From: Chrysopilus asiliformis
Lineage: Eukaryota; Arthropoda; Insecta; Diptera; Rhagionidae
NCBI GenBank assembly: GCA_964034945.1
Contig: OZ035963.1
Span: 3,569,828-3,633,827 of the forward strand
DNA length: 64,000 nucleotides
Reading direction: 5' to 3'
Shown: positions 21,920 through 34,362 of the stretch, piece after piece
How the letters are laid out: the number at the start of each line of letters is the position of its first letter
Position numbering within the stretch: the stretch's first letter is position 1
Notes under the pieces: model-generated
Seen by the model: the letters and a program-made list of their open reading frames with translations, nothing else
The model's database searches: none
Told to the model about the DNA's origin: nothing
Made by a program: the position numbers and the translations under genes

Positions 21920-24900
21920 TTAATACTGTCCATCACTAATCTGTCCTTCGAGGGCCTTCATTTTTTGGTACATATTAATATAGTGAATTTGTAATTGCCT
22001 CTGATATCGCAGGACCTTCTCTTTTTCTTGTGCCCACTGGACTCGTTCGTTATCCAGGATTTTCTTCACCGAATCCAATTCGGTTTTAATGCAATCTTCG
22101 CTGTTCACTGCCTCGCTTAGAGGTTCGTTCAATTGATTGTAGTTTAGTGTGACGTCTGGTAAATTCTGTAATTGCTGTTGCTGTTCGCTAATGGACTCAA
22201 GTCCTTTGCACAAATATTCGCGATCTTCAGTTTTGTGTGGTTTTTCTGTAAAAGGAGATATCGAGGTTGATTTTATGCAATTTATTAAAATTTTCAGATC
22301 TTCATTGGTGGAATTGTCGCCAACAAGTTTGGTTGAGTCGTCTTGACCTGACGAATTATCCTGGCAAATACTATTCGTTAAGGAATCTATTTTGTATTTT
22401 AATCTAGCGTATTTTCCATTCGGCTCCTCGCCGTATTCATGGAAAATTGCTAGATCTGAAAGCTCTTTTCGAAGTTTTGTTAGTTCTGATGTCATTGCTA
22501 GGATGATTTGATCCTTGAAAATTATAATGCGATTCAACTGAGAGATTTCCAATTCCGATTCGTAATCTTTTGAAAACTAAAAAAAGAAAGACATGAAAAA
22601 CATTATTGGAAATTTTTAAAGTGAGTAAACTGAAGTTATAAAGCTGTCCGAATAAACTCGAGGGAACACATTTTTGCGGATATTGCTCAAAAACTTTACA
22701 CTCTCTTCTAAAATTAACGACGATGAAATGAAAACTTTTCGGCCCTGCTTGGAAAATACAAACAAGACAAATTCCCCCTCCCCCCCCCCCCCCCCTCTTT
22801 CGTTCCGATCCCTTTCAACAAAAATAGTCAAAATATCAGTTAATTGGTCGAGTGGTTTACGAGTTGAACTTTTAGTTCACAATTTTTGAAGAAAATGGCT
22901 AAGAGAAAATGAAGAAATTTTTTCACAAATTCTAAGTTTTCTGTGCCAAGCCACAACTTTCTCATCCCGCCCTCACGAAGTTTTAAAAAAAAACGTATTT
23001 TTTTACCTCATTTGGTGTAGAATTGATTGGCTCAGCTTTCAAATTAATCATTTTATGATCCTTTGAACTAATTTCAGCCTGTAAATATAATTTAATTAAA
23101 ACAATTTTAAAGCTATTCCACATTTCATGCTGTTAAACTCACCTTAGCCTCCTTAATAAGTGTCTTCAGTAAAGCAATTTCCCCATTTTTCTGGCAAACC
23201 GTCCACTCATTTTCCTCTAATTGTCCTTTCAAATTCGCAATTAATTTGTCCATAACGGCTGTCTTCTCCTCCATTTGGGAAATTCGATCTTTGAGCATTT
23301 TTTCGGTTAATTTTAGTCCATCAATCTCATTTCTACGATTAAAACGTTTAGTAAAATATGTCAGGTAAATTCTAATATCATGTGCAAACTACTTATAAGT
23401 ATTCTTGAGTACTTCTAACTAACAAAAAGTTTACGGGAGTACTTATCAGGATTTTGGGAGTTAGGTTATAAAATACTGCTATAAATTTACCTTAAAATCA
23501 TTTGGCAATTTACCTTAAAACTTCATTCTCGTTAGTGACCTCCTCAAATTGTTCTTTTGTCCTTGTGGTGTCTTCCGATATCCTTAATTTGTTTTGCCTG
23601 AATTGAAATGATTGCAATGTCAACATTTGTTCTAATTTTTTAATCTTTAGAGTATAATCTCGTTGTTGATTTTCTATAAACACTTTAAGTCGTCTTGTTT
23701 CGTTTTCCCAAAAAGCCTCTTTGTCCTGAAAAAGTAGAAAAAGTTTAAATGAATTGCAGTTCTTAGAATTCCTTGCAAACATATTTTCAAATGTTTCAAG
23801 ATGTCACAAGAAGAACATATTATTGAAAAGAGATTTTCGCTGCAACTATAATATTTAACACTAAAATTGCGAAGAACGTAGTGAGGTGAGCGGAAAGGGA
23901 AAGGAAGCAGAAAGGGAGGGGAAAGGAAGCGGAAAGGGAGGGGAAAGGGAGGGGAAAGGGAGGGCGAAGGGAGGGAAAAGGGAGGGGAAAGGGAGAGGGA
24001 AGGGAGGGAAAAGGGAGAGGAAAGGGATGGGAAAGGGAGTGGAAAGGGAGTGGAAAGGGAGGGGAAAGGGGGTGGTGAACTATTCTCCAAATAAATCAAT
24101 CGTATGATATTTGCACAAAAATTATTTTTCTATGAATTTTTAATTTGTTTTGGTTGGAATGTCCTGTAAAAAAATAGGTAACCTTGTGAACTTTGAAGAT
24201 CGCCTTCTCGTTGTGCTCCATAGTCTGTCGTAAATACGCCAGCTCCGAATCGCGGTCCTTGAGAGCAGCTTCAAGATCAGACACTCCAGAGTCCGAGGGA
24301 GATGGTGTCAATTCGAACTGATCGTGGCCACGTTTATTCAAAGGTTTTCTGTAAAAGCGAAAAACCAAAATATTAAAAAAAGGCTAACAAACGACTCAAA
24401 AACCATTCAAACTCACGTCATACTAATATTGCTAATACCATCCGAATCCGGTGTTTGTCGCACTGATTCCAAACTATCATGAATTTTCGATGATCGGGAA
24501 CAGCGACGACGTGTAAATTGGGTGCAGTAATTGGAAACGCTTCGCAAATCAGAAGTGCTGCCGAACTTCAAATGTGCACCTGGATTTGGTACCAAGGACG
24601 GCGTCGAACCGTAACGTTCACAAAAGTCGGCGCAACGGGTCGGAATACTGTAGTCAGGCTCGAATGGTATCGGGCGAAATGAAACCGGTTTCACCAAATG
24701 GTTTACCTGAAATTAATTATAAAAATCATTAAACGATACTAATTACCCATAATTGTTAAGTCTGGTTCATTTACCTTCTTTAGATTCATGCAGATATTCT
24801 CATCGTTTTCCACGATATTCAGATTATCGTTGAATTCAATTGTTGGCAGTTTATTGCGATTGATCTCGTGATCGGATTTCATTTCAAACATATTTCTGAG

Positions 24901-25149
24901 ATTCTGGAATTTCATTTTACTCTGGACGACATACTCTTCCAGATTATTTTGACTGCCGAATTTGTTTTTCAAGCGACGTTGTTCGTTTTTCGATTTAAGG
25001 GTTCCTGTATTGTATCCAGGATGAATTATTGGTAGTCCGAGGGTGTTTTTTGCTAGCAGAGCGTTTGCATTTTCCAAGGATGAGGATCTGGTGTGCCGGC
25101 GTTGTTGTTGATGTTGAGCTGATGACATTTCGTGCTGCATGTGGTCCAT
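21920..25149 (-). CDS. LZTS/Fezzin family coiled-coil scaffold protein
   Basis: Seven coding exons: 24775-25149, 24417-24706, 24183-24348, 23514-23725, 23143-23332, 23007-23078 and 21920-22576. All are GT-AG with matching phases; 653 aa. The leucine zipper tumour suppressor (Fezzin) family comprises cytoplasmic scaffolds; vertebrate members bind postsynaptic Shank proteins and spindle or cortical partners. The first 220 residues are low-complexity and polar (QHQQQRRHTRSSS) with an LZTS-like VKPVSFRPIPFE. From about residue 240 onward it is coiled coil. Two stretches identify the family: NEWTVCQKNGEIALLKTLIK (exon 5) and the C-terminal QWAQEKEKVLRYQRQLQIHY. The last exon also holds an acidic, Ser/Asn-rich insert near residues 500-540. 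The 5' UTR is not defined, and alternative first exons are possible. Exon 3 has a donor reading GTTACC, weaker than the rest. Confidence 0.82.
23888..24072 (+). repeat. Polypurine GGGAAA minisatellite in LZTS-like intron
   Basis: About 185 bp are almost purely A and G on the plus strand, built from variants of GGAAAGGGAGG. The tract lies in the intron between the third and fourth coding exons of the LZTS-like gene, so the transcript carries a polypyrimidine stretch. It could form triplex or G-quadruplex structures. ORFs across it on both strands are artefacts of the repeat. Confidence 0.8.
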
Positions 25150-25375
25150 TTTTGAACTGAAATATTGAAGGAAAAATCAATAAATAAAATTGAAAGCTTT
25201 AGAAAATAGAGCTATTGAAAATAACGAGACATATTTTATGGATGGCTTTAAGTATAGCCCGCGTCTGATGAAGACCTTTTGGTTTCAAAATTAGAAGCAT
25301 ACATCAATTTGACTATTAATGATCTGTTTTTCGAATTCAAAAATATCTACAAATTACAAAACATTGTGACGACCA

Positions 25376-25609
25376 GGGCACCAATCATGTAGTTCGACGC
25401 TTCTCTGTCTTTCGACTTCGACGCAGCTTTTAACTCTTGACTTCGCCATATCTGTAGCTTGAAATTTCGCGGAATCGTCACTATGAATCGAAACGTGATT
25501 CTGACTGTCATTCTAGAAAATTTGAAGCTGCTGATATGGCGAAGTCAAAAGTTAAAGACTGCGTCGAAGTCGAAAGGCAGAGACGCGTCGGAATACATGA
25601 TTGGTGCCC
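25376..25609. mobile_element. Foldback MITE, GGGCACCAATCATGTA ends
   Basis: Arms of about 85 bp are near-complementary: GGGCACCAATCATGTA at the left against TACATGATTGGTGCCC at the right. The inner parts pair as well (TTCGACTTCGACGCAG, GACTTCGCCATATC). The loop is about 65 bp. Target duplication is ambiguous (CAG if the ends are trimmed by one base). It lies upstream of the LZTS-like start codon, perhaps in its 5' untranslated region or promoter. Confidence 0.65.
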
Positions 25610-28600
25610 AGGCTAAATTGTTCTATTTTTTCGCAGAACCCCTATAAAAACTCTTTACCTGGCCGTAATTTTAATGTGCGAACATTTCCATTTAAAGTGG
25701 GTGGCAAATCACTGGATTCGATAACTTAAAGCTCCACTCATTGAATCTGGTCCGCAATTTACTCAGCTCTTAACGCGAAACAATTACTATGAATCATAAA
25801 ATTCTCGAAAAAAGTAAATCCATAATTCTTAAAAAAAAACTGAAGTACCATTTTAGACACCTTGATTGATCTTGTCCAGTACATTTCGCGGTGACTTTAA
25901 ATCCCAGACGAAGCGGAAAATAATTAGAAAAAATAAATAAAAGTCGAGATTCGAAGGTTATGAGAAAGTCCATGGTTCACGCAATCAATGTCGAAAAATC
26001 GAACATCTTTGATGAATTTTATGTTAGCCACGAATTTCACGAGACTATTTTGGCGTTGAGAATTCTGTAAGAGGCTTTTGGTGCCGTGTAATTTATTTTT
26101 GAGTAACATAAACGTGAACAAAGCAACAAACTCAAAGCTAACATCCGCTCTGACCAAGAAAAAAAGCGATAGGTACCCTAATAGCGATTAGTCACACGTG
26201 AAAATAAATCGCCGATTTTTCCCCAGAGTCTTTGCACGCATTAAATAAGAAGAACTAAAAGAGGCTCAGAAATTTTTGAACCTATAATAAATCAAATTGG
26301 GTATACTTTGAAATCCATTTTAATCCAGTGGAAAAATTCATTTCCCTTCGGCAATTTCTTAATGTGAAATTGAAGGTCTTTTCGAAGGTGGAGGACGCAT
26401 ATTCGAACTTTTATAAGCAAAGTGTTGATTTCTTAAAACATATTTTCCATCACTTTTTAATTAAAAAAGGAGTTTCTTTATTGGAGGAGAAGTACTTATT
26501 TGGCGTCAAAAAATTACTTGTTTAAAGGTTCTGGATATTAAAAATTATGTTTGGATCATCAAAATTACATTCTAGATCATAAAGATTATGTTGGAAATAT
26601 TCAAGATTGTTTGGAATCATCAATATTATGTTTGGTCCATCAAAAACAGGTTTAACCATCAAAATTTTAGTTGGAACCATCAATATTGTGTTTTAGGCCG
26701 TGGCAATATGTTCAGGACATCAAAATTATGTTTGAAAACAACAAAACCGAGTTTAAAATCGTATCTGGAACCATCAATAGTGTTTGGCTCAACAAAATCG
26801 CATTTAGAATCATCAAAATTTTGTTTAAGGCCTTCAAGAGTGTATATTTGAGTCAGGAAAATGTGCGTAACTTTCGAATTTGTTTTTAAGATAAAATTTA
26901 TGTTTGAAATCACCAAAATCTTATTTTGGACGATCAAAATTGCATTTCAAATCATCAAAATCAATTTTCAGACCATCAATATTATGCCCAGAATCATCAA
27001 AATTGAGGTTTTCATGATTAAAATTGTATTTAGGCAAAAAAAACTATAATTCTCGGTGACTATACCTTATTTTGTCAAACATATTAGCATCAGAAGTTTT
27101 TCTTCTCTGTCAAAGACAAACATTTTGATGCAAATCATAAAGAAAATTTGACACCATCAAAACATCAGCTGGGTCAAACATGATTCCGACTTGATGGCTA
27201 TCCGTTAGACTCGTATGAATGATAGTTTATTCTATTTATTTTTTTTGTTTATTTAAAAACTTTTTACAATAACACACGAGTGTTTTCTATATCCAACCAC
27301 AAACATAAGCAGAAATCCATGTTAGCACAAAACCGAATATATACAAGGGTCTTTCTATTTTTATAGGACAAAAAAGAACAAAAAAAAATCGATCCGATAT
27401 TAACTTAGCGAAAAACCACAAAAGAAGACGTGGCCGCAATCTCTAAGACGGCTTCAGGCGGCGACCAAGCTAGTCTCCAGAGAAGACTTTAATTATTATC
27501 TGTACGCTACACTGGATATTGTACGGCTATACGCTATGCGGCTTTTGCCAAGTTTCCCACGTTCACCTGAGAGTATCTACGGGCAATTTTCTATACCTTC
27601 GCCGTGAGCCGTGAATGATTGGAGTGCGGCGCGCGCAACGCAATTCAAACGCTCGCTTCAATGTGCTGGGCTTTTGCCCCGATCCCGCCCCATTCACTAT
27701 TACGATTCGTTCAAAACAGGCCGAAAAAAATTTATGATCATGCATTTAAGCGTTTATTGTTCGATTGTGTATCCACATGAAAAGTGAAAAATTCATCGAT
27801 CTTTCATGATAATAGGGTGCTGTGGGCCTGGGTGAGGTGTAGTGCCACATTTTTGTTTTGCTTTTTTTCGTCCTTGAATGACAGGGCCAGATAAGGAGGA
27901 CAAAAGTTTTTTATAAACAAATTTGGTGTCGATAAAGCTAATTAGGAGCTTCGCCGAAGGTATGCAGAGTTAATTTTTGGTTTTTCTAACTCCATCCTCT
28001 CAAACTTTTTTTTCGCGAATTTTTCGGTGGAAGATCCATGCTGTGTGACGTTTCTATTTTTATAGGGCGATCTTCTGACCAATTTTTGATCCAACATGGC
28101 AACTTAAAAGGACCCCTAGATGCTACCCTGCTGAAACCATTAAACTTCTTCCATTTCAATTTTTATTATTTAACGATCAGTCACAGATTACGGTTTAAAT
28201 CTCGGCTTGAATCTTCACTCGCAATTTTCTTTTGTTGTTTTGCGATTCTTTTTTTGGCGTGCATTATTTTCATTTTATCAAAATAAAATAAACTCATTGT
28301 CCAATAGTGATTTACGTCTATCGATTCGGGATAACGTTTATTGCGAAAACTTTTTGAAATCAAGCTAACTGATTGACGTTGTTGACGTTTGTTATGTTGT
28401 TGTTGTTGTTTGCCGTAGATCAATCTGCACGTTGATTGGTTGATGGCTATTTTCCTTTTCGAAATTTTCGGCTAGCGATCGCGATCGATGTTCAAAAAAA
28501 ATTGACGTTTGATCTGCTCGTGGTATAGTGACCTCTTTTTTTTCAACCGCCATCATTTCTGCCTGATGATGGGCTGAGCGATGTGAAGAAGAATATCACG

Positions 28601-31600
28601 ATTGAACCCATAGACAATGATTTTTTGAATTTCGTGACCCAAACTATGTGGTTAGATTTTTCGCCATCTCAGAAGATCAATTTTTTCTGTATTTCATTTC
28701 GTTTTGTTAGGTTTCGGTTTCCTGTATTTACCGTTTTATGATTGAACCTTGTGCCACGCTGAAAAAGCGTTTGGAAATCGAATCAAGATGAAGACGAACG
28801 TGGAGAGTGAGGCGATCGACGTGATTTCAATGCTATTATTTAAAGAAAATACTGTTTTTTTTGTTGAGTTTTGTTCTGTTAGCGTTCGCGTATTTATAGA
28901 ATCAAACATGAAGAAATTTGATTGACAGACTCTGGACGCGATTGAAGAGATGCTATTGGATTGGATAGGAGGGAGGCGCCCGGTTAATGACTTGATTGCG
29001 GAAGTTTTGAAGCGTGATTTTTTTTCTAATTCTATTCTATTAAATTGACTTTTTGCTTAATGATGTTTCAGAATGCTCCCATTGTGTTCAAATAAGATGG
29101 GCTTGAGAACATGTACAGTTCCATCCGAGGTAATTACTTTGCTGTTTTTCATGTACCTCGTCTTAGTTACCGGACTTATAACGAACTCTAATTAACATTA
29201 GATTAATTAAAATCAGACCTAATCGCACTTTGATAAAAACAACAATGGATGACTCGGCGAATAAACAGATTAGGAAAATCATTTCTAAACAAAATTCTTC
29301 ATAGTTAAATACTTTGCTTGGTTGACCTCATCTTGGGGTCAATTTTGAAATTTTGTTTTTTTTTTATGTTTAATAATTATCTTAGTAGCATTTTTGGTGT
29401 ATGCGACGTATCTGCCAATAGAACAGTTAGTGGCACATACTTGCCATACACCAAACAATCCTTGTAGGGTAGAACACAATGCCGAACCCAACCTTTTTAT
29501 CCATAGGAGCAAAAAATTCATTTTTTCTCGCAGTTCTGAAGTTTTTCTAAAGCATTCTTAGTTGAATTATTTTTAAAAAAAAACTGAGGATTTAGTTATG
29601 TCATGTTTTCTATGGAGCTGTCCATCCATAAGTGTTTAAAGAGCAATCAAGGGAGAGGGCCAAAGAAACCCGACCCTTACAAGCGTCTGTAGAGCTGACA
29701 CAGTCACTGACACAGATTCGTGTAAATGCACTGACTGCCAGTTCGCTAAATGTATTTTAAGTCGTTGTCAATAATTTGACATTTGAAGTCTGTGCTACTG
29801 ACAGACTTTACAGTCGCGTGTAAAGGCCGGGTAAGTACAATTGTCTTAAAATCTTTCCAAATTCTCAAACGGTCTCAAAATCTTTCATCCGTTAATTAAA
29901 GGTCTCCCAATTTTTGATTTTCTAAAAAAAAAGCTTGAAATTTTTAGTTTTCTTAAAATTTTTTAGTAGTCTAACAATTTTTTATGAAACAAAAAATTTT
30001 AATAATCTATAATTTGGCCCAAAACTTGTATCAAAATCGGTTGATACCATCATTTCGAAGGTTCTTAAACTAATTTAGAGAATAAAAACAAAATATGTGC
30101 AACAATTAAATGTTATACGGATTCCCAAATATTTATTGGCGCCACACAGTAAAAAAAAATCCATACTACACACTATAAAAAATTAACTTTCAATCTCATC
30201 GCATTTTATATGCTGTAGTAATTTAATCGTTAGCAAGTGAAAGATTATGGTTTCAATTTTAAACGTACTTTATGCAATTTGAACCGTCTTACAATACCAT
30301 AACTGCTTTATGTTGAAATTTTTACATCTTTATTTTCAGTAATGGTGAGCGCAACAAACAAAGTGTAACACAACATAAAAATATGATCTACACCACCCTG
30401 CGATTATTTTTTCCTGTTATTTAAAGAAAAAAAAAAGATCTCTTTCAAATTTTCATATGCATTTATGTGACTTCTTTTGATTTTGGCTTTAGTCTGCAAT
30501 GAAATTTCAAAAGTATCTTCTAGACTTGAGACACTTAAGAAGTTTCCGAGTCCAGTTAAGTCTTGAGACGACCGACGACATCGAGTCAAGTGGAAATTGG
30601 ATATGCGATGGAGGTTTTTTTCTGTACTTTTTTGTCTCAAATCTCTGGATATTTCGATGTTTGGTTGTTTGGCCGTTTGCCAGATCTTCGCTGATGATGA
30701 TGATTGGCGCAAAGCGTGGCAAACACCTTTTCTGTACCAAAAAAACATCTAAAAAAACGTAGAAAAAACCGAACCCAGCACCGAATATCAAAAGTTAAGT
30801 TAAACTTGAAGCAAACCAGAGATATGAAGATCGAGATATCGGTACCATCGTATATATTTTGAAGCACAGTGCTGGATGTTGGATGGTAGCACATTTTGAA
30901 AAGCAATAATGGCCATCAAATAGAGACGGCGGAGTGCAGAGTATTCGAAAAATATAGTGAATACTTGGTAAGCCATATAATCAAAAGCGTATAAGAAACA
31001 ATAAAAAAGTCTCTAAGGTACCACGACGATCCTCCATACGTAAAAGCATATAGCGCTCACACTACTCGATATGAGATTAGGTAGACTCGTATGTTGTTGG
31101 TGTATCCAGAGTTTAGTTTAAAAAAAAGCTGAAGGTAGGGGGAAAAATATCGTTAAAAACCAGTTCTGCTACTTTCTGTGCTAATCTTGTGGCTTTTAAA
31201 CATTTAAAAAAATTGTATGAAGCGATTCCAAGTGCATTACACCAACATCCTCGCCCGCCCGCGTTTCGAATCCAACACGAGACCAAAGACGAAATGAAAT
31301 ACTAAACGGTGTTTGCTGCATTAACATAAACTCACTGTCGATCGGTTTGAATCTTGGCTTTTTGTCCGTGTGCGAGATACGCGATCGATTCAATGGGATG
31401 ACGATCCTCCCCTCTGGAGGTGTCTTATTTTACCTATTTTCCCTTGAAATTGAAAAACTCTCTAATAAGGCACCTCACAGGTATGATCACCTAACTAAGC
31501 TACCCCATCACTATTCTAACAACTTCAAACGATAGCATTGGATTTTGCCACTGGCTAACACTTTGGCGAGCGTGCGATCCGTTTTGGATTCAACTCACTG

Positions 31601-32145
31601 AGCCATCACTGATCTAGAGTACCGGTAAATTTAATATCGGTTGTGGTTAAATGATGGTCTCTGGTGCAATATGAATGGATTTGGGGCAATCAGCGGTGTC
31701 TATGATTTTAGATTTAAGTTGATTCGATTTGATCATTATGGGTGATTTGGAACGATTTACAATTACTGTACGATTTCTGTAGTTAATAATCAAGTATCAT
31801 TATCGGATTGATCTAAGTATGCAAATTTAATGCTCGCCAGTTAGCAGAATAGCAGATTCACAAATTATCTCTTTTTTTTAGATCCACTACATTGTCTGCA
31901 GTTGCTCAGAATGTTTCGAAACATCTTCAAAAACAAAATTGGTAATTTTCAGACTAGCGTAAGGGGCGCAAGGTTTTCAGACTTGCGTATACGTCACACA
32001 TTTAGTGGTGACGGGGGGTTTGTAGGGTAGTGTGATGGCGGTTGTAAATTCCGCACGATTAGATCCTGAAAAAATGAGTGGAAATGGTTGGGAGAGGGGG
32101 TGGAGGAATGGAGGAGGGGGTGGGGGGAATGGGGGGGGGGTAGAT
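25610..32145. other. Long region with no confident gene
   Basis: Apart from the minisatellite at 26,550-27,040, I see no supported exon. Several short ORFs exist on both strands (for example 27,563-27,745 and 30,404-30,762), but they overlap one another and show no family resemblance. GC content rises a little near 27,420-27,680 and 28,440-28,560 (GCTAGCGATCGCGATCGATG), so regulatory DNA or untranslated exons are possible. The G-rich stretch at 32,080-32,145 abuts the repeat copy that follows. Confidence 0.45.
26550..27040 (+). repeat. Degenerate ~20-bp minisatellite (CCATCAAAATT)
   Basis: About 490 bp are made of variants of a 19-21-bp unit of the form CCATCAAAATTATGTTTGGA, roughly 24 units. 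CATC starts fall at 26557, 26578, about 26599, 26618, 26638, 26657 and 26678. Units are heavily diverged but the period persists. The frames over it (26,588-27,049) are products of the array. Confidence 0.7.
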
Positions 32146-32714
32146 GTTTTTATACCCGTATGGTGAAACCAAAGGGTATATTAACTTTGCCTTACCGTTT
32201 GTAACGCCAAGATCCCGTCATCACACACAAAAATGAATTACACCAGTGTGTTTAGAATGATAAAAATAGTTAATTTCTACATGTCCGTCCGTCTGTCTGT
32301 CCGTCCGTCTGTCTGTCCGTCTGTCTGTGGCGTGGATTGCGGGCGCACGGATTGAGCTAGAGACTTGAAAGTTTGCACAGATCCGTTTTTTGTAAAATGC
32401 GAGGCTAAGTTCGTTAATGGGCAAAAATGGACCATTAGGGGGGTACCGCCCATATGAACGAAATCGTTTTTTGTGAATATCTCAAAAACGGTGCATCTTA
32501 TCAAAAAAGTCCAAGAACAAAAGTTATTTAGGATATGATTCTACATAAAACTCCCATACATGAAAATCCGATTGGAATAAATTTTAAAAAATCTTATTGG
32601 AAAGTTTGACTTCAAAGTGGAATTTTGGTACAATTGTTCGAATTTTGATACAAATATCACCATACGGGTCTCCAATGATTGCCAGATTGGCAATTATAGC
32701 TTTTGTTATGTTTA
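32146..32714 (-). repeat. Dispersed repeat with CCCGTATGGTGA ends, copy 2
   Basis: This is an inverted copy of the repeat at 20801-21390, with the same blocks in reverse order: TTTCACC..., the (GTCC/GTCT)n microsatellite, GTACCGCCCATATGAACG, and TCACCATACGGG followed by GATTGCCAGATTGGCAATTA. The homology extends outside the TIR-like ends on both sides, as in copy 1. Confidence 0.75.
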
Positions 32715-33097
32715 CTTTTGCAAAAGGTTCCTGTTTCAGTAAACTTTACACATTCTTATTTTACTTGCTTGGTTGTGCAAATACAAATCTTTTTTTTTCA
32801 AGGATAAACATCTAAATAAGTGCAAGACCACCAGACCTTCCGAATAATCTCCTGCTAGAATTTAGTGGCTAATAATTTCATCTTATAAGGATGTAAAACT
32901 GTTATATTTGGTATTTAATTGATATAAAAATATTTACATAAGCTGAAAAACATCTTTTTTTCGTGTAATTGCAGTCGCCCCAAAAGGATTTGGCGTCCAG
33001 TTGGTCGGCGTGGAATTCACTTCGACACTGCTTTGATTGACGTGATCTGTCTGCAAGAATTTTTTATACCTCGTTTAGGTGTGTTTTTTCTGCACAG

Positions 33098-33183
33098 AAT
33101 TTTTCGCAGACAAAGTGACTTTTACCGAAGTGGACGAATCGAATGCCTTTCCCGTTGCCACATCCAACCCAGTTCCAGAAAAG
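33098..33183 (+). other. Candidate isolated coding exon
   Basis: A pyrimidine-rich acceptor (TTTTTTCTGCACAG) precedes 86 bp that read, in one frame, FFADKVTFTEVDESNAFPVA and then TSNPVPEK, ending at a GTAGGG donor. Composition is more protein-like than its surroundings. I do not recognise it and found no neighbouring exon in a matching phase. It could be a small internal exon of a gene with very large introns spanning this region, or chance. Confidence 0.22.
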
Positions 33184-34197
33184 GTAGGGTGAGGCAGGCT
33201 TTGCCTGTTGTTCGCAGGTATAGACAGACGGTACAGATGCCAGTGCCACTTAAAACTTTTAATTAGATGTGTCAGGAGAATGTAATTTTTACAACTTGTT
33301 CTCAAACGCAACTGCCATTTGTGCGTTATGCGAATGCTGCAAACTCGCTTGATGCAGTTCCTGTTCCAAAGGGGGTCCACGCACGCCGCCCGGTAGAGCA
33401 CGGTGGGCTGGGTGGAATGGATGCCTGAATTGAAATCTTCTTAATAAGCCAACTTAACAGACAAGCCGCAGTTATTTCAAGGCACACGACGCTAATGGAA
33501 TACTTTTCATTTTTATTTATTAATTTATTGGTGAGCCAAGTCCGTGCTGCTGAATATCTTTGTTATTTTCTTATGATTTTTTTATCTTTATTTTCTGGTT
33601 TTTTTTATATAAGTAACGATTTTTTTTTGTTGATTAGGTACAATAATTGATTGTTATTAATGTTTATTTAATCGTTCGCCTTGTATGATTTCTTTTCCAT
33701 TTCGTTTGAGATTTGCTGTTTGGGATTTAATTTGCCCATTGGCAGTCGTCGTGGCTTTTAAAAATATTTCCGTGTAACAAGGGAAAGGTACGCATATGTA
33801 ATCATCCAAAAGCAACAACAAAAACGGCAACAGCATATTATAATAAAATCAAACAATTTGTTGTCGATGAAAAGGTTTTAACGCAGGCAGGTAGAAAGGA
33901 AATTATCTCGTGTTCAAATTTTTGCATTTTAATGATTTTCGTGATTTATTAATGGAGCAGAGATCTTAAAAATTATGTAAACAACAATTTTTTACGTTAT
34001 TCATCAAAAAATTCTGTCAACGGTTTTTGTTTGTTTATAGATATTATGAAAAATATCCAAGATGTGGCATACCGACTGCATTTATGAAAAGTGTTGCGTT
34101 ATTTTCAGACAAAGATAGGGAAATTGAATCTTCATTATCTGTTGCCAGCTACGGGAAAACGGTGAGTCATGTTGAAAAATGTATGAAGGTAAAATGT

Positions 34198-34362
34198 GTT
34201 TAGAATATGATTTTACATAACTCATCCATACATCAAAATCCAATCGGACCACTCCCATTCCCCTCTCACCTAAAAATGGATTTTTTTTTCATAAAAATTG
34301 TGTTTTCTTGATATAGAGTCTTTTACGATTGGCCCCTGGCAATTGTAGCTTTTCCTATGTTT
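34198..34362 (-). repeat. Diverged fragment of the CCCGTATGGTGA repeat
   Basis: AGAATATGATTTTACATAAC, then CATACATCAAAATCCAATCGG and, further on, CCTGGCAATTGTAGCTTTTC follow the same order as the right third of copy 2. The middle is missing or replaced, so it is an older, truncated member in the same orientation. Confidence 0.5.

Noticed and set aside
23674..24107. ORFs of 73 and 141 codons over the purine tract
   Set aside because: Products of the GGGAAA repeat within an intron of the LZTS-like gene.
29680..29845. Possible inverted-repeat element (CGTGTAAATGCACTG and CGCGTGTAAAGGCC)
   Set aside because: The two halves do not pair beyond a few bases, and no target duplication could be found.
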